Source: CAJCIS01 sp965276755 (GTDB lineage Bacteria; Pseudomonadota; Alphaproteobacteria; Acetobacterales; Acetobacteraceae). From it: a stretch of DNA of 64,000 bases. The notes beneath the pieces are model-generated. The model was not told the DNA's origin and searched no databases. It worked only from the letters and a program-made list of their open reading frames with translations. Positions within the stretch are counted from its first letter, which is position 1. Every line of letters begins with the position of its first letter. Below are positions 1 to 8,766 of the stretch, in pieces. The stretch covers positions 186,001-250,000 of the forward strand of contig OZ255625.1 of assembly GCA_965276755.1 (NCBI GenBank). Reading direction: 5' to 3'. Both the position numbers and the translations under genes were made by a program.

Positions 1-1
1 G

Positions 2-676
2 ACGGTCACTGATGGCTACAGCCGCTTCATCCTTGTCAACCATGCTGTGGCGCGGCCGACCTTTGCCGAGATCAAGCCGTTGTTCATCGCCGCTTTCAGG
101 AAGTGCGGCCTGCCGGTGGCGCTGCGCACGGATAATGGCTCCCCCTTTGCCCACCGCGGCGGGCTGGCAGGTCTTACGCAATTTTCGGTATGGCTTTTGA
201 CCCTGGGCATTTGGCCCGACCGCATTGTGCCTGGCCGGCCCGATCAGAATGGCAAACACGAGCGGATGCATCGCACCCTGGAGGCGGAGGCAGCACGTCC
301 GCGCGCGCCCACCGTGGCCTTGCAGCAGGCGACATTGGATGCCTGGCGCGAGGACTTCAACACGCAGCGGCCGCATCAGGCGCTGGACCAGCGCTGTCCG
401 GCGGATCTCTACACACCCTCATCGCGGCCTTACGTGGAGGCCGGGCTGGCGTGGGTTTACCCGATCGACCACCAGGTCAAACGGGTGCGCGGCGATGGCT
501 ATATCTCGTGGCAGGACAACAAGCTTTACCTGACCGAGGCGCTAGCCGGCGAGACGGTTGCACTGGCCCGCAGGGACGATGGCGACTGGGCGATCCGCTT
601 TCGCCAGTTCGACGTGGCGAGGGTGGGGGCTGAAAATGGGCAGCTCATTCGTTCCGGCCTAGCCCGTACGGGCTAG
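2..676 (+). CDS. IS481-family transposase, 5'-truncated by window edge
   Basis: Integrase-core (rve) transposase that catalyses movement of the element. The frame is open from base 2. The three acidic residues of the DDE site are visible: Asp in VTDGYSR near the start, Asp in LRTDNGS and Glu in NGKHERMHRTL. The C-terminal segment PHQALDQRCPADLY is the usual IS481 'RPHxAL' tail. The stop codon TAG (674-676) lies inside the right arm of a perfect palindrome, so the last residues (RSGLARTG) are palindrome-encoded. The N-terminal helix-turn-helix part is outside the window, so whether the gene is intact cannot be told. Confidence 0.88.
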   Translation, partial: TVTDGYSRFILVNHAVARPTFAEIKPLFIAAFRKCGLPVALRTDNGSPFAHRGGLAGLTQFSVWLLTLGIWPDRIVPGRPDQNGKHERMHRTLEAEAARPRAPTVALQQATLDAWREDFNTQRPHQALDQRCPADLYTPSSRPYVEAGLAWVYPIDHQVKRVRGDGYISWQDNKLYLTEALAGETVALARRDDGDWAIRFRQFDVARVGAENGQLIRSGLARTG

Positions 677-692
677 GCCGGAACGAATGAGC
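643..692. terminator. 50-bp perfect palindrome at transposase stop codon
   Basis: Bases 643-667 are the exact reverse complement of 668-692 with no loop (centre GT|AC). It covers the transposase stop codon. As RNA it would form a very stable hairpin, but there is no T-run after it, so a factor-independent terminator is only one option; a recombination or regulatory role is equally possible. Confidence 0.6.
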
Positions 693-696
693 AACT

Positions 697-733
697 GTGT
701 TACCAACGTGACCGGTGAAGTGTTACCAACGTG
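697..733. repeat. Subterminal 14-bp direct repeats of the IS
   Basis: GTGTTACCAACGTG occurs at 697-710 and again at 720-733, separated by 9 bp, just inside the inferred right end of the insertion sequence. Repeated motifs of this kind are commonly transposase-binding sites. Seen directly; function inferred. Confidence 0.65.
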
Positions 734-745
734 CCCACTTGAACA

Positions 746-768
746 CACATCTCCCCCAGCCTTCCTCC
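746..768. repeat. Family-B repeat, half copy truncated by IS
   Basis: CACATCTCCCCCAGCCTT is the second half of the family-B palindrome found at about a dozen loci in this window. Its first half (GACGGGGGGTCTGGGGGG) is absent and is replaced by the IS end. Confidence 0.7.
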
Positions 769-770
769 TA

Positions 771-1235
771 TCAAATAGGCGGCGCAGCCGGTGGCGCCGC
801 CGCGCGAACATCAGCCTCGAACAGGCGCTCGCCGCTTCGGGCAAAGCTCGCCGTGCAATGCAGCGTCTGGCCGATCTGCACGGCCGTCAGCAGATGATGA
901 AGCACCAGGCGCAGGCCGTCGGGCGCAAAATTCACCGTCTGCCCGGCCGCCAACAACACCTGCGCCTGCTGGATGGGTGCGCCGCCAGCCTCACCTGATG
1001 GCCCGACCAGCTCGGCGGACTCCGCAACCACGCAGGCCGCGCGCAGCAGCGTGTCGGGCACGGTTCCCGAATTGTGCAGCGTGAACATGACGCTGGTATC
1101 GCCCCCATTGGGTGCGGGAACCGCCCATGGCTGCGACAGCTCGATCGGCCCCGCGGGTCCTGTCTGGGCCCCGGCAGGAAGGGCGAGGGTGGGGCACGCA
1201 ATCACCGCCAGCAACGCATAATCAGTCCAACGCAT
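771..1235 (-). CDS. PCu(A)C-family periplasmic protein without the copper ligands
   Basis: 154-aa exported protein with a signal peptide (cleavage near AGAQ, residue about 24). The body has the cupredoxin-like PCuAC fold signature: a FTLHNSGTVPDTLL strand like the family's 'Y..l.N.g...D.Ll', then VAESAEL and APDGLRLVLHHL. PCuAC proteins hand Cu(I) to cytochrome oxidase through an H-x10-M-x21-H-x-M motif. Here the His after 'VEL' is Val and the HxM of 'G(Y/L)HxM' is RLV, so the canonical site is missing. The start overlaps the end of thpR by 14 bp, indicating one transcript. Copper delivery should therefore not be assumed. Confidence 0.7.
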   Translation of the reverse strand: MRWTDYALLAVIACPTLALPAGAQTGPAGPIELSQPWAVPAPNGGDTSVMFTLHNSGTVPDTLLRAACVVAESAELVGPSGEAGGAPIQQAQVLLAAGQTVNFAPDGLRLVLHHLLTAVQIGQTLHCTASFARSGERLFEADVRAAAPPAAPPI

Positions 1236-1761
1236 ACTCGACCTCCGGGGTATAGACGGCCTGATCGCGCCCGAGCAGCGAGCTGAACAGCGTGAAATGG
1301 CCGATGTCGATGGGCTCGGCGCGAAACAGATTGTGCGCCTGCACCCATTCCACCAGCCGCGGCTCGGCGGCCTGGTCGAGCCGCGCCAGGCTCACATGAG
1401 GCACGAAGCGCCGCCGTTCCGGCGCCAGGCCGGCGCCTTGCAGCGCGCGCTCGATCTTGGAACGCAGGCCATCCAGCGCCGGGTTGCGTGCCACGCACGC
1501 CCATAGCGTGTTGATGCGCCCGGCGCGTTCGGCCGTGCCCACGCCGGCCAGGCTCAGGCTGAAGCGCCGCGTGCGCAGCGCGGCCAGTGCCAGATCGATC
1601 TCCTCGGCTTCGTGGCGGGCAACTTCGCCGATGAAGCGCAGGGTAATGTGGTAATTTTGCGGTGGCACCCAGCGCGCGCCGGGCAGGTTGGTGGCAAGGT
1701 CGGCCAGTCGCTGCCGCGTGGCATGGGGCAGTTCCAGCGCCACGAAGAGTCGCATGGGCAA
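1222..1761 (-). CDS. thpR: RNA 2',3'-cyclic phosphodiesterase (2H/LigT family)
   Basis: 179 aa. Hydrolyses 2',3'-cyclic phosphate ends of RNA to 2'-phosphomonoesters; cytoplasmic. The two catalytic HxT/S-x motifs of the 2H superfamily are present: HITL near residue 38 and HVSL near residue 123. Length matches the family (about 175-190 aa). It is first of two overlapping minus-strand genes; its 3' end overlaps the PCuAC-like gene. The N-terminus MRLFVALELP is the family's standard start. Function assignment is firm, its physiological substrate is not known. Confidence 0.9.
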   Translation of the reverse strand: MPMRLFVALELPHATRQRLADLATNLPGARWVPPQNYHITLRFIGEVARHEAEEIDLALAALRTRRFSLSLAGVGTAERAGRINTLWACVARNPALDGLRSKIERALQGAGLAPERRRFVPHVSLARLDQAAEPRLVEWVQAHNLFRAEPIDIGHFTLFSSLLGRDQAVYTPEVEYALD

Positions 1762-1961
1762 GGCTGTGCCGCCACGGCGCGGGCGGTCAAGGGCGGCGGC
1801 TGGCGCGTGCGGGATTAAATCTGCGAAGGGCGTGGCTTGCCTTTGTTGTGGATCAATGGCTTAACCTTGGTTCGGCGCGACGGCTTTCGCTTGAACGCGG
1901 CCCGTTACCTGCCAAATTGATGGACACGGGCGATGTGCCCGAAACAGGGAAACAACAGATC
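1762..1961. other. Divergent intergenic region thpR / BI-1
   Basis: About 200 bp between divergent genes and so must hold both promoters. I see no clear sigma-70 boxes or operator; the first 55 bp have coding-like composition continuous with thpR. Confidence 0.4.
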
Positions 1962-2738
1962 ATGGCATACAGTCCTGACTTCCGTGCGCCGCCGATCGCG
2001 GCCGGCACGGCCCAGGCCGCGGTGCTGGACCAGGGACTGCGCGCCTACATGCTGCGCGTCTATAACTGGATGGCCTCCGGACTGATCCTGACCGCCATCG
2101 TCGCCTACGCGGTGGCCAATACCAGCTTGCGTGACGCGTTCTACCAATTGGCGCCTAACCGTTACGGCGGGATGTCGCTGCACCCAACGGCCTTGGCCAC
2201 GATTGCCATGATCGCGCCGATCGGCTTCGTCATGGTGCTGAGCTTCGGCGTGAACCGCCTCTCGCGCGGCACGGCGCAGGCGCTCTACTGGGCTTTTTGT
2301 GGGGTCATGGGCGCCAGCCTTGCCAACCTGTTTCTCGTCTATGCGCAGAGCAGCATCGCGACCACGTTCTTCGTCACGGCGGCAATGTTCGCCGGCATGT
2401 CGATCTGGGGCTACACGACGCGCACGGACCTCTCGCGCATGGGCAGCTTTTTGATGATGGGGCTGATCGGCATTGTGCTGGCCAGTGTGGTTAACATGTT
2501 CGTCCATTCCGGGCCGATGCAGTTCGCCATCAGCATCATCGGTGTGGTGGTATTCACCGGGCTGACTGCTTGGGACACGCAGCGGATCAAGGTGAGCTAC
2601 CTCAGTTATGCGCATGCGGAGGGGCCGGATCAGGCGGCCAAGCGCAGCGTTTATGATGCGTTGAATTTGTATTTGAACTTCATCAATCTGTTCATGATGC
2701 TGCTGCAATTGACCGGCAGCCGTAATAGCAACAACTAA
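1962..2738 (+). CDS. Bax inhibitor-1 / YccA family membrane protein
   Basis: 258 aa, seven predicted transmembrane segments spread from about residue 30 to 250, typical of the BI-1/TMBIM family, which leak Ca2+/H+ or modulate FtsH-type proteolysis depending on member. The signatures YNWMASGL, a GAS-type helix and the C-terminal WDTQRIK plus ALNLYLNFINLF are characteristic. The frame extends upstream to 1662 without a stop, but conservation begins at MAYSPDFRAPP, so I chose ATG 1962. It stands alone, followed by a family-A repeat pair. Confidence 0.9.
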   Translation: MAYSPDFRAPPIAAGTAQAAVLDQGLRAYMLRVYNWMASGLILTAIVAYAVANTSLRDAFYQLAPNRYGGMSLHPTALATIAMIAPIGFVMVLSFGVNRLSRGTAQALYWAFCGVMGASLANLFLVYAQSSIATTFFVTAAMFAGMSIWGYTTRTDLSRMGSFLMMGLIGIVLASVVNMFVHSGPMQFAISIIGVVVFTGLTAWDTQRIKVSYLSYAHAEGPDQAAKRSVYDALNLYLNFINLFMMLLQLTGSRNSNN

Positions 2739-2743
2739 AGGCA

Positions 2744-2866
2744 AGGCCAGGGGCGCTGCCCCTGGACCCGCTGGGGCCTGAGGCCCCAGACCCCCATTTG
2801 TGCGCTAAAGATTGGGGTCTGGGGACTTGTCCCCAGCGGGTCCAGGGCAGAGCCCTGGCCTTCTTT
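2744..2866. repeat. Family-A palindromic repeat, inverted pair
   Basis: Two oppositely oriented copies flank an 18-bp spacer. Each copy has two hairpins: CTGGGGCC-TGA-GGCCCCAG plus CCAGGGGC-GCT-GCCCCTGG in one, CTGGGGAC-TT-GTCCCCAG plus CCAGGGC-AGA-GCCCTGG in the other. Differences between copies are compensated in the opposite arm. The right copy runs into CCTTCTTTTT directly before the hldE start codon. It may act as a terminator for the gene upstream. Confidence 0.85.
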
Positions 2867-2868
2867 TT

Positions 2869-4299
2869 ATGGATTTTTCCGCTCTCACTGTGCTTTGCGT
2901 CGGCGACGTCATGCTCGACCGCTTCCTGCACGGCGACATCGAGCGCATCTCCCCCGAAGCCCCCGTGCCTGTCATCCACCTTCGCGAAACGCGCGAAATG
3001 CTCGGCGGCGCCGGCAACGTCGCCAGCAACATCGCCTCCCTCGGTGGCACCGCCATTCTGATCGGCCTCACCGGCGAGGACGAGTCCGCTACCCGCCTGC
3101 GCGCCATCATCGCCGCCCGGCCGGCTATCGTGCCCGCCCTGATCGGCTCCGCTCACCGCCCAACAATCTGCAAGACGCGCTTTGTTGCCGGCCGCCAGCA
3201 AGTCGTGCGCGCGGACGAGGAAAGCCGCGCGCCGCTGCAACCTGACGAGGAAGCGGCGCTGATTGCCGTCTTCGAGGCGCAATTGCCCCAGGCGCACGCG
3301 GTCATCTTCTCCGATTACGGCAAGGGCGTGCTCAGCCCCGCCTTGCTGGCGCATGCCATCGGTGCGGCGCGCAAGGCGGGCGTGCCCGTCTTCGTCGATC
3401 CCAAAGCCGACGATTTCGCCCGCTACCGGGATGCGACCTGCATTACGCCCAACGCGCGCGAAATGGCCGCCGCGGCGCGTGCACCCGTTGGCACCGAAGT
3501 GGAAATAGCCGCCGCCGCACGCCGTGTTATGGCGCAAGCCGGCGTGGACGCGATCCTGGTCACCCGCAGCGAAAAGGGCATGACGCTGGTGAACGGCGCC
3601 GGCGTGTCGAGCGTATCCGCCCGCGCGCGCGAGGTCTTTGACGTCTCCGGCGCCGGCGACACGGTCGTTGCCACGCTCGCGCTGGCATACGCAAGCGGGC
3701 GGCCGCTCGCTCAGGCCATGCACATCGCCAATGCGGCCGCGGGCGTGGTGGTCAGCAAGCTCGGTACCGCAACTGCGGACATCGCCGAGGTCATGCACGA
3801 ACTCGCAGCACAAGATGCCGCTGGCGGTGCGGCCGTGCCAGGGCTGATGACGCTGGAGACGGCGCAGGCGCTGGTTGCGCGCTGGCGGGCGCAGGGGTTT
3901 TCCGTTGGGTTCACCAACGGGTGTTTCGATATTCTGCACCCCGGGCACGTCTCGCTGCTGGCGTTCGCGCGCACGCAATGCGATCGGCTGATCGTTGCGC
4001 TGAACACCGATGACAGCGTGCGCCGGCTCAAGGGCGCGTCCCGCCCGGTCAATCCGCTGGCGCAACGTGCGCAGGTGATGGCGGCGATCCGCTACGTCGA
4101 TGGCGTGGTGTGTTTTGATGAGGATACGCCGCTGGCGCTGATTTCGGCGCTCGTGCCGGACGTGCTGGTCAAGGGTGCGGATTACGCGGTGGACCAGGTG
4201 GTGGGCGGGGACGTGGTGCAGGCGGGCGGCGGGCGCGTGGTGCTGGCGGAGCTGGTTGCGGGGCAGAGCACGACGGGGATTATTGATAGAATGAAATGA
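2869..4299 (+). CDS. hldE: Bifunctional heptose 7-phosphate kinase / heptose 1-phosphate adenylyltransferase
   Basis: 476 aa, full length. Makes ADP-heptose for the LPS inner core in two steps. The N-terminal PfkB-type kinase (about 1-315) has GGAGNVA and the catalytic DVSGAGDTVVA motif. The C-terminal cytidylyltransferase-fold domain (about 345-476) has GFTNGCFDILHPGH and ends with the usual STTGIIDRMK. The frame is open further upstream through the repeat, but homologous sequence starts at MDFSALTVLCVGD, so ATG 2869, only 3 bp after the family-A repeat, is chosen. No Shine-Dalgarno is visible because the repeat tail is pyrimidine-rich. Confidence 0.95.
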   Translation: MDFSALTVLCVGDVMLDRFLHGDIERISPEAPVPVIHLRETREMLGGAGNVASNIASLGGTAILIGLTGEDESATRLRAIIAARPAIVPALIGSAHRPTICKTRFVAGRQQVVRADEESRAPLQPDEEAALIAVFEAQLPQAHAVIFSDYGKGVLSPALLAHAIGAARKAGVPVFVDPKADDFARYRDATCITPNAREMAAAARAPVGTEVEIAAAARRVMAQAGVDAILVTRSEKGMTLVNGAGVSSVSARAREVFDVSGAGDTVVATLALAYASGRPLAQAMHIANAAAGVVVSKLGTATADIAEVMHELAAQDAAGGAAVPGLMTLETAQALVARWRAQGFSVGFTNGCFDILHPGHVSLLAFARTQCDRLIVALNTDDSVRRLKGASRPVNPLAQRAQVMAAIRYVDGVVCFDEDTPLALISALVPDVLVKGADYAVDQVVGGDVVQAGGGRVVLAELVAGQSTTGIIDRMK

Positions 4300-4315
4300 C
4301 TGTTCAATCCCTCGC

Positions 4316-4840
4316 TCAGCTCAGCGGCAAAGCAGGGGCATTGGGCGGATGTAGCCTCGGATCAAGCGCAAATCGCTCCTGCGATTGCAGCGCGTAGCTA
4401 CCTGCCGCGGCCGAGCCGACGAAAACGACATTCCAACTCCGCGGGGACACGACGCTCGGCAAGACGACAAATCGATGTTGGGCCAGCAGCGCATCGCCAA
4501 AGCCCTGCTGGCCCGCACTGGGAATTCCCGGCCGCAGCCAATTGGCGTTCGGCACCTCGTCCGGCCAGACGACATGCGGAGCGGCACCATCGGAAATGGC
4601 TACCGCACTCAGGATATGCGCCACGGTATCGAGTGGGCGGAAGCCTTTGTGCACGGCAACTTCCAGGATCGCCGTAGCCGGATCGATGGAGCAATACACA
4701 GCGCGCACACCGCAGCTGTTCCACCGCCCACCCACACGATAAGCCCCTTCACCGCTGTCCCAATTGCCCGCATGTCCGGCCAGATCCAGCCTCCACACAA
4801 GCAGCCCGCTCCCGCCCAGGAGAGCGGGAAGAGGCGTCAT
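4316..4840 (-). CDS. RES-domain toxin of type II toxin-antitoxin system
   Basis: 174 aa. RES toxins are NAD-consuming or ADP-ribosyl-transfer enzymes that stop growth. The RES signature is present: WRLDL early Arg, then GGRWNSCG, AVYCS and a Glu in AILEVAVH, and a later SWNVVF strand. It starts at 4840, overlapping the upstream antitoxin stop in an ATGA. It is convergent with hldE (17 bp apart). Family assignment is from motif order; which chemistry this member performs is unknown. Confidence 0.88.
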   Translation of the reverse strand: MTPLPALLGGSGLLVWRLDLAGHAGNWDSGEGAYRVGGRWNSCGVRAVYCSIDPATAILEVAVHKGFRPLDTVAHILSAVAISDGAAPHVVWPDEVPNANWLRPGIPSAGQQGFGDALLAQHRFVVLPSVVSPRSWNVVFVGSAAAGSYALQSQERFALDPRLHPPNAPALPLS

Positions 4841-5322
4841 GCATAAACGCCGTATTCGAGACGCTGCAGAAGATCCTCGACAAGCTGCAAGCCGGCAGGT
4901 GTTGCCAGAAGGTCGAGCGGGCTGCGCTCGTCCAGAGCCATGGCAGGACGTACAAGCCATTCCTCCGCCTCGCGCCGAGAGCCGAATAGGGCAATGGCAT
5001 GCGCAAGGATTTCCGCCAGCTTCCACATGCGGCCACTTTGCTCACGGCTTAGCCGTCGGCCAGTTGAATCCTTGTGCCTCTGAAACGTGCGCAGGCTGAT
5101 GCCAATCGCCTTTTCCAAAGATGACGTTCTGTGCAGCACAATAAAGCTCTCGATTAGAAAGCTCAACGCGCTGCTCGGCAAGCCGCGCACCAATATGTCG
5201 TGCGCGTGCAAGGGCGTACGGATTTGGTGATCAAGCGTCGTAGAACCGCCGAGCAGGGCCGCCACCTCCCCTGGCGTGACGCTATGGGGGAAAGCGTTTT
5301 GAGATTGAGGAGAGCCGTCCAT
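4837..5322 (-). CDS. Xre/MbcA/ParS-type antitoxin for RES toxin
   Basis: 161 aa, immediately upstream of and overlapping the RES toxin by 4 bp (ATGA), the standard order for parS-parT/mbcA-mbcT pairs. A central helix-rich region (SLEKAIGISLRTFQRHK) is the Xre-like DNA-binding part; the C-terminal 60 residues (AEEWLVRPAMALDERSPLDLL) match the MbcA/ParS toxin-binding domain with its 'W L..P...L....P..ll.t..G...v...L' pattern. The frame is open further upstream, but ATG 5322 gives the family length. It probably represses its own promoter in the 5323-5383 gap. Confidence 0.88.
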   Translation of the reverse strand: MDGSPQSQNAFPHSVTPGEVAALLGGSTTLDHQIRTPLHAHDILVRGLPSSALSFLIESFIVLHRTSSLEKAIGISLRTFQRHKDSTGRRLSREQSGRMWKLAEILAHAIALFGSRREAEEWLVRPAMALDERSPLDLLATPAGLQLVEDLLQRLEYGVYA

Positions 5323-5383
5323 CGCGTCACCTGTCGCCTGTAATGTGACACATGGCGCAGCAATCGTGCAATGTAAAGGCGGC

Positions 5384-5830
5384 CTACCGCTGATACGGCA
5401 GCGGCAACAGCACCCGAACCGGCACCCGCACCAGCCCGCTATCCACTGGCACAATCACCTCCGCGTCCGGATCAAAATCCACGATCATCTCGCGGCAGGC
5501 CCCGCACGGCGGCACCACCGCCAAATCCCGCGCTATTTCGTGCGGCTTGGGATGGCGCACGGCGACTGCGCATTCCACAGTCCCGTCGCCTTCGATAATG
5601 GCGCGGCCAAGAGCAATTGCCTCGGCGCAGACCTGCATGCGCCCCACGGTCGCACCCAGGTGAATACCGGTCCAAATGCGTCCATCGCGCCCACGCACGG
5701 CGGCGGCGACCATGTGCCAGAAAGGTTTGTAGTGCTTCAGCAACAACCTGCGCGCCGCGGCCAGCAGAGCATCATCGCTCTCGTTCAGCGGGGCGCCCGA
5801 GAGCGCTCCGCCTATGTCTTCAAACATCAT
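5384..5830 (-). CDS. Cytidine deaminase-like protein
   Basis: 148 aa. Zinc deaminase of the CDA fold: the Zn/proton-relay motif CAEAIAL (Cys-Ala-Glu) and the second zinc motif PPCGACREM are both intact, giving one Cys plus two Cys ligands as in bacterial CDA. N- and C-termini differ from classical E. coli-type cdd and resemble shorter CDA/blasticidin-S-deaminase-like proteins, so the nucleoside specificity is open. Candidate starts are 5842, 5830 and 5827; 5830 is preferred because the first is next to a family-B repeat. It follows recA on the same strand, separated by that repeat. Confidence 0.8.
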   Translation of the reverse strand: MMFEDIGGALSGAPLNESDDALLAAARRLLLKHYKPFWHMVAAAVRGRDGRIWTGIHLGATVGRMQVCAEAIALGRAIIEGDGTVECAVAVRHPKPHEIARDLAVVPPCGACREMIVDFDPDAEVIVPVDSGLVRVPVRVLLPLPYQR

Positions 5831-5840
5831 AGTAAAGCCC

Positions 5841-5887
5841 AAGGAAGAACTGGGGGGAATGTGCCATTCCCCCCAGACCCCCCGTCA
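5841..5887. repeat. Family-B repeat, single copy
   Basis: Core hairpin GGGGGGAATG-TGC-CATTCCCCCC. Relative to the commonest form (GATG/CATC) both arms carry the matching change G-C to A-T, so pairing is retained. It lies between the recA stop and the deaminase start. Confidence 0.85.
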
Positions 5888-5903
5888 TCATTTAAGAAAG
5901 ATT

Positions 5904-6941
<1,038 letters not shown>

Positions 6942-7186
6942 CTGGTAAGCTCCGGGTGTTGGGGTGTCGTTGGCAGCTTGGCGCAACCTGCCCGCGCACA
7001 AGTCAATAGTAAATCGCGCGAAACGTGTCACGGGCACTCTGTCACAGGTTTCGAAGCCGCTGCAACGTCCAATCCATGAATGGCGCCATTTTGTTTCGCT
7101 TCAATCAACGACAGCTTACCGCCCATTAACGAATCGTATTTGCTTTGTTCCACACGCTAGCCCCACGAGAACAAAGCCGCAACCCC
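6942..7186. other. recA upstream region
   Basis: 245 bp without a gene. It contains an imperfect alphaproteobacterial SOS-type element (GAAC-N7-CAAC at 7169-7183, one mismatch to GAAC-N7-GAAC), but it is about 230 bp from the start codon, so LexA control of recA is not demonstrated here. Confidence 0.3.
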
Positions 7187-8695
7187 CTATCTCGCGCTCG
7201 CCAGCGCCTCGGCGCGCGCAGCCGCAAGCTTGCCCACCGCGCCGGTCAGGTCGGCCATGGCAAAGGGTTTGGCCAGGAAGGCGATGTCCTCGCCTGCGAG
7301 CGCCCTTCGCTGCTCGGCGTCGGCATAGCCCGACATCAGCAGCGCCGGCAGGTTGGCGCGCAGCTCACGCAACGCGCGCACCAGGCTCGGACCGTCCATG
7401 CCGGGCATCGAAACGTCGGACACCACGCAGTCGATGTCCGCCAGATCTACCTCCAGCGCCGCCTCGCCGCCGTCGGCTTCAATCACCGTCCACCCCGCGC
7501 GCTCCAACGCGCGCTTGCCCAGTCGCCGAATGGCGTCATCGTCATCGACCAGCAGAACGCGGTTGGCGCCCGCGCGCACCACAGGCGGCGTCGCCGAGAC
7601 AGGCGGCGGCCGGGCAGGGGGCTTAGCCGCGCCACCAGTCGCGCCCTGGTATTTGGGCAAGGTGATGCAGAACCGCGTGCCCTGGCCCACGGTGCTGTGC
7701 ACCCTCAGCCTTCCGCCCGACTGGCAGACAATGCCCTGCACCATCGACAGCCCGAGCCCGGTCCCGCCATCCTCCCGGCGCGTTGTGAAGAACGGATCGA
7801 AGATGCGCGGCAGGATGTCCTCGGCGATGCCCACGCCGGTGTCGCAGACCTCGATCGTCGCATAGCGCCCGGCCGGCAGCGCGTCCGGTCCCGCTTCATC
7901 CTCATCGAGAACCAGGCGCCAGTTCGTGGCGATGCGCAGGGTGCCGCCGCCCGGCATGGCGTTGCGCGCATTCACCGCCAGGTTGACCAGCACCTGGTCT
8001 AGCTGCGTGGCATCCATCAGCACCCGCCGGGAGGGTGCGGCGAGCGCCAGTTCCAGACAGATCTTCGTGCCCAGCAGACGCCGCAGCAACTGGGCCGCCC
8101 GCTCGACCGCCTCATCGAGCACCAGCACGCGCGGCTGCAGCGTCTGGCGCTGCCCGAAGGCCAGAAGCTGGCGGACAAGCTCCGCCCCCCGGCCGGCGCT
8201 GGCGCGGATCTGCGCCAGATCCTCGCGGTCGATCGTGGAGCAAGCGCGCGCGGTCAGATCGTCGGCGGCACCCAGAATCGCGGTCAGCAGGTTGTTGAAG
8301 TCATGCGCGATGCCGCCGGCCAATTCGCCCACCACGTGCAGGCGCTGCGCCTGGCCCAGAGCCTCTTCCAGCTCATGCTCGCGCGCGCAATTGACCAGCC
8401 GCAGCACGCCGGCCACGCGCCCCGCCCTCACGGCAGTCAGGCTCACCGTCGCGGGGGCGCCGCCCACGCGCGTTTTCAAGGTCATGTTGCGGCCTTCGCG
8501 CAAGGCGCGGGCAAGCTGTTCGGGCGCGGGATCGGCCAGGCGCGCCCACGCGCTGCCGCCCGCCTTGTGCGGCATCTGCCAGTCGCCGCCGGCATGCAGG
8601 ACGCGTCCCTGTGCGTCCAGGACCGCAATGCTCCCGCCGGGATCGTTCAGCAGCGCGCGGATCAGGCGGCGGCCGGGTACTGCGACGTCAAGCAA
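7187..8695 (-). CDS. CckA-like hybrid histidine kinase, N-terminally short
   Basis: About 502 aa from a TTG at 8695. Order: a PAS-like segment (residues about 20-100), HisKA with the CckA-type H-box GGIAHDFNNLL (His about 131), HATPase_c (NLAVNARNAMPGGG, DTGVGI, GGTGLGLSMV) and a C-terminal receiver (LLVDDDDA, Asp in VVSDVSMPG, then LAKPF). CckA feeds phosphate to CtrA through ChpT and controls motility and cell cycle. Classical CckA is about 650-700 aa with two N-terminal membrane helices and two PAS domains; these are missing here. A family-B repeat sits at the truncation point and no ATG or clear Shine-Dalgarno precedes the coding part. The neighbourhood (flhB upstream, recA downstream) is the expected one for cckA. 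Confidence 0.8.
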   Translation of the reverse strand: MLDVAVPGRRLIRALLNDPGGSIAVLDAQGRVLHAGGDWQMPHKAGGSAWARLADPAPEQLARALREGRNMTLKTRVGGAPATVSLTAVRAGRVAGVLRLVNCAREHELEEALGQAQRLHVVGELAGGIAHDFNNLLTAILGAADDLTARACSTIDREDLAQIRASAGRGAELVRQLLAFGQRQTLQPRVLVLDEAVERAAQLLRRLLGTKICLELALAAPSRRVLMDATQLDQVLVNLAVNARNAMPGGGTLRIATNWRLVLDEDEAGPDALPAGRYATIEVCDTGVGIAEDILPRIFDPFFTTRREDGGTGLGLSMVQGIVCQSGGRLRVHSTVGQGTRFCITLPKYQGATGGAAKPPARPPPVSATPPVVRAGANRVLLVDDDDAIRRLGKRALERAGWTVIEADGGEAALEVDLADIDCVVSDVSMPGMDGPSLVRALRELRANLPALLMSGYADAEQRRALAGEDIAFLAKPFAMADLTGAVGKLAAARAEALASAR

Positions 8696-8710
8696 ACGGC
8701 TAAGCCAAAA

Positions 8711-8749
8711 GACTGGGGGAGATGTGCCATCCCCCCCAGACCCCCCGTC
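8711..8749. repeat. Family-B repeat, single copy
   Basis: Canonical core GGGGGAGATG-TGC-CATCCCCCCC followed by CAGACCCCCCGTC. It fills the gap between flhB and the CckA-like gene and abuts the kinase's shortened N-terminus. Confidence 0.88.
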
Positions 8750-8766
8750 TTTATTTAAGGCAAGGC

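Larger units (their letters stand above)
1..745 (+). mobile_element. IS481-like insertion sequence, 3' part (left end outside window)
   Basis: The window opens inside an insertion sequence. It contains the C-terminal two thirds of a DDE transposase, a 50-bp perfect palindrome over the stop codon and a subterminal 14-bp direct repeat (GTGTTACCAACGTG at 697-710 and 720-733) that would serve as transposase binding sites. Read inward from the right, the end begins TGTTCAAG, which fits the TGT-type termini of IS481/IS3-like elements. I place the right end at about 745 because at 746 the sequence becomes the middle of a family-B repeat whose first half is missing. The left end and target duplication lie outside the window. 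Confidence 0.75.

Noticed and set aside
7169..7183. LexA-type SOS box (GAAC-N7-CAAC) upstream of recA
   Set aside because: One half site mismatched and about 230 bp from the start codon; expected by chance in a region this size.
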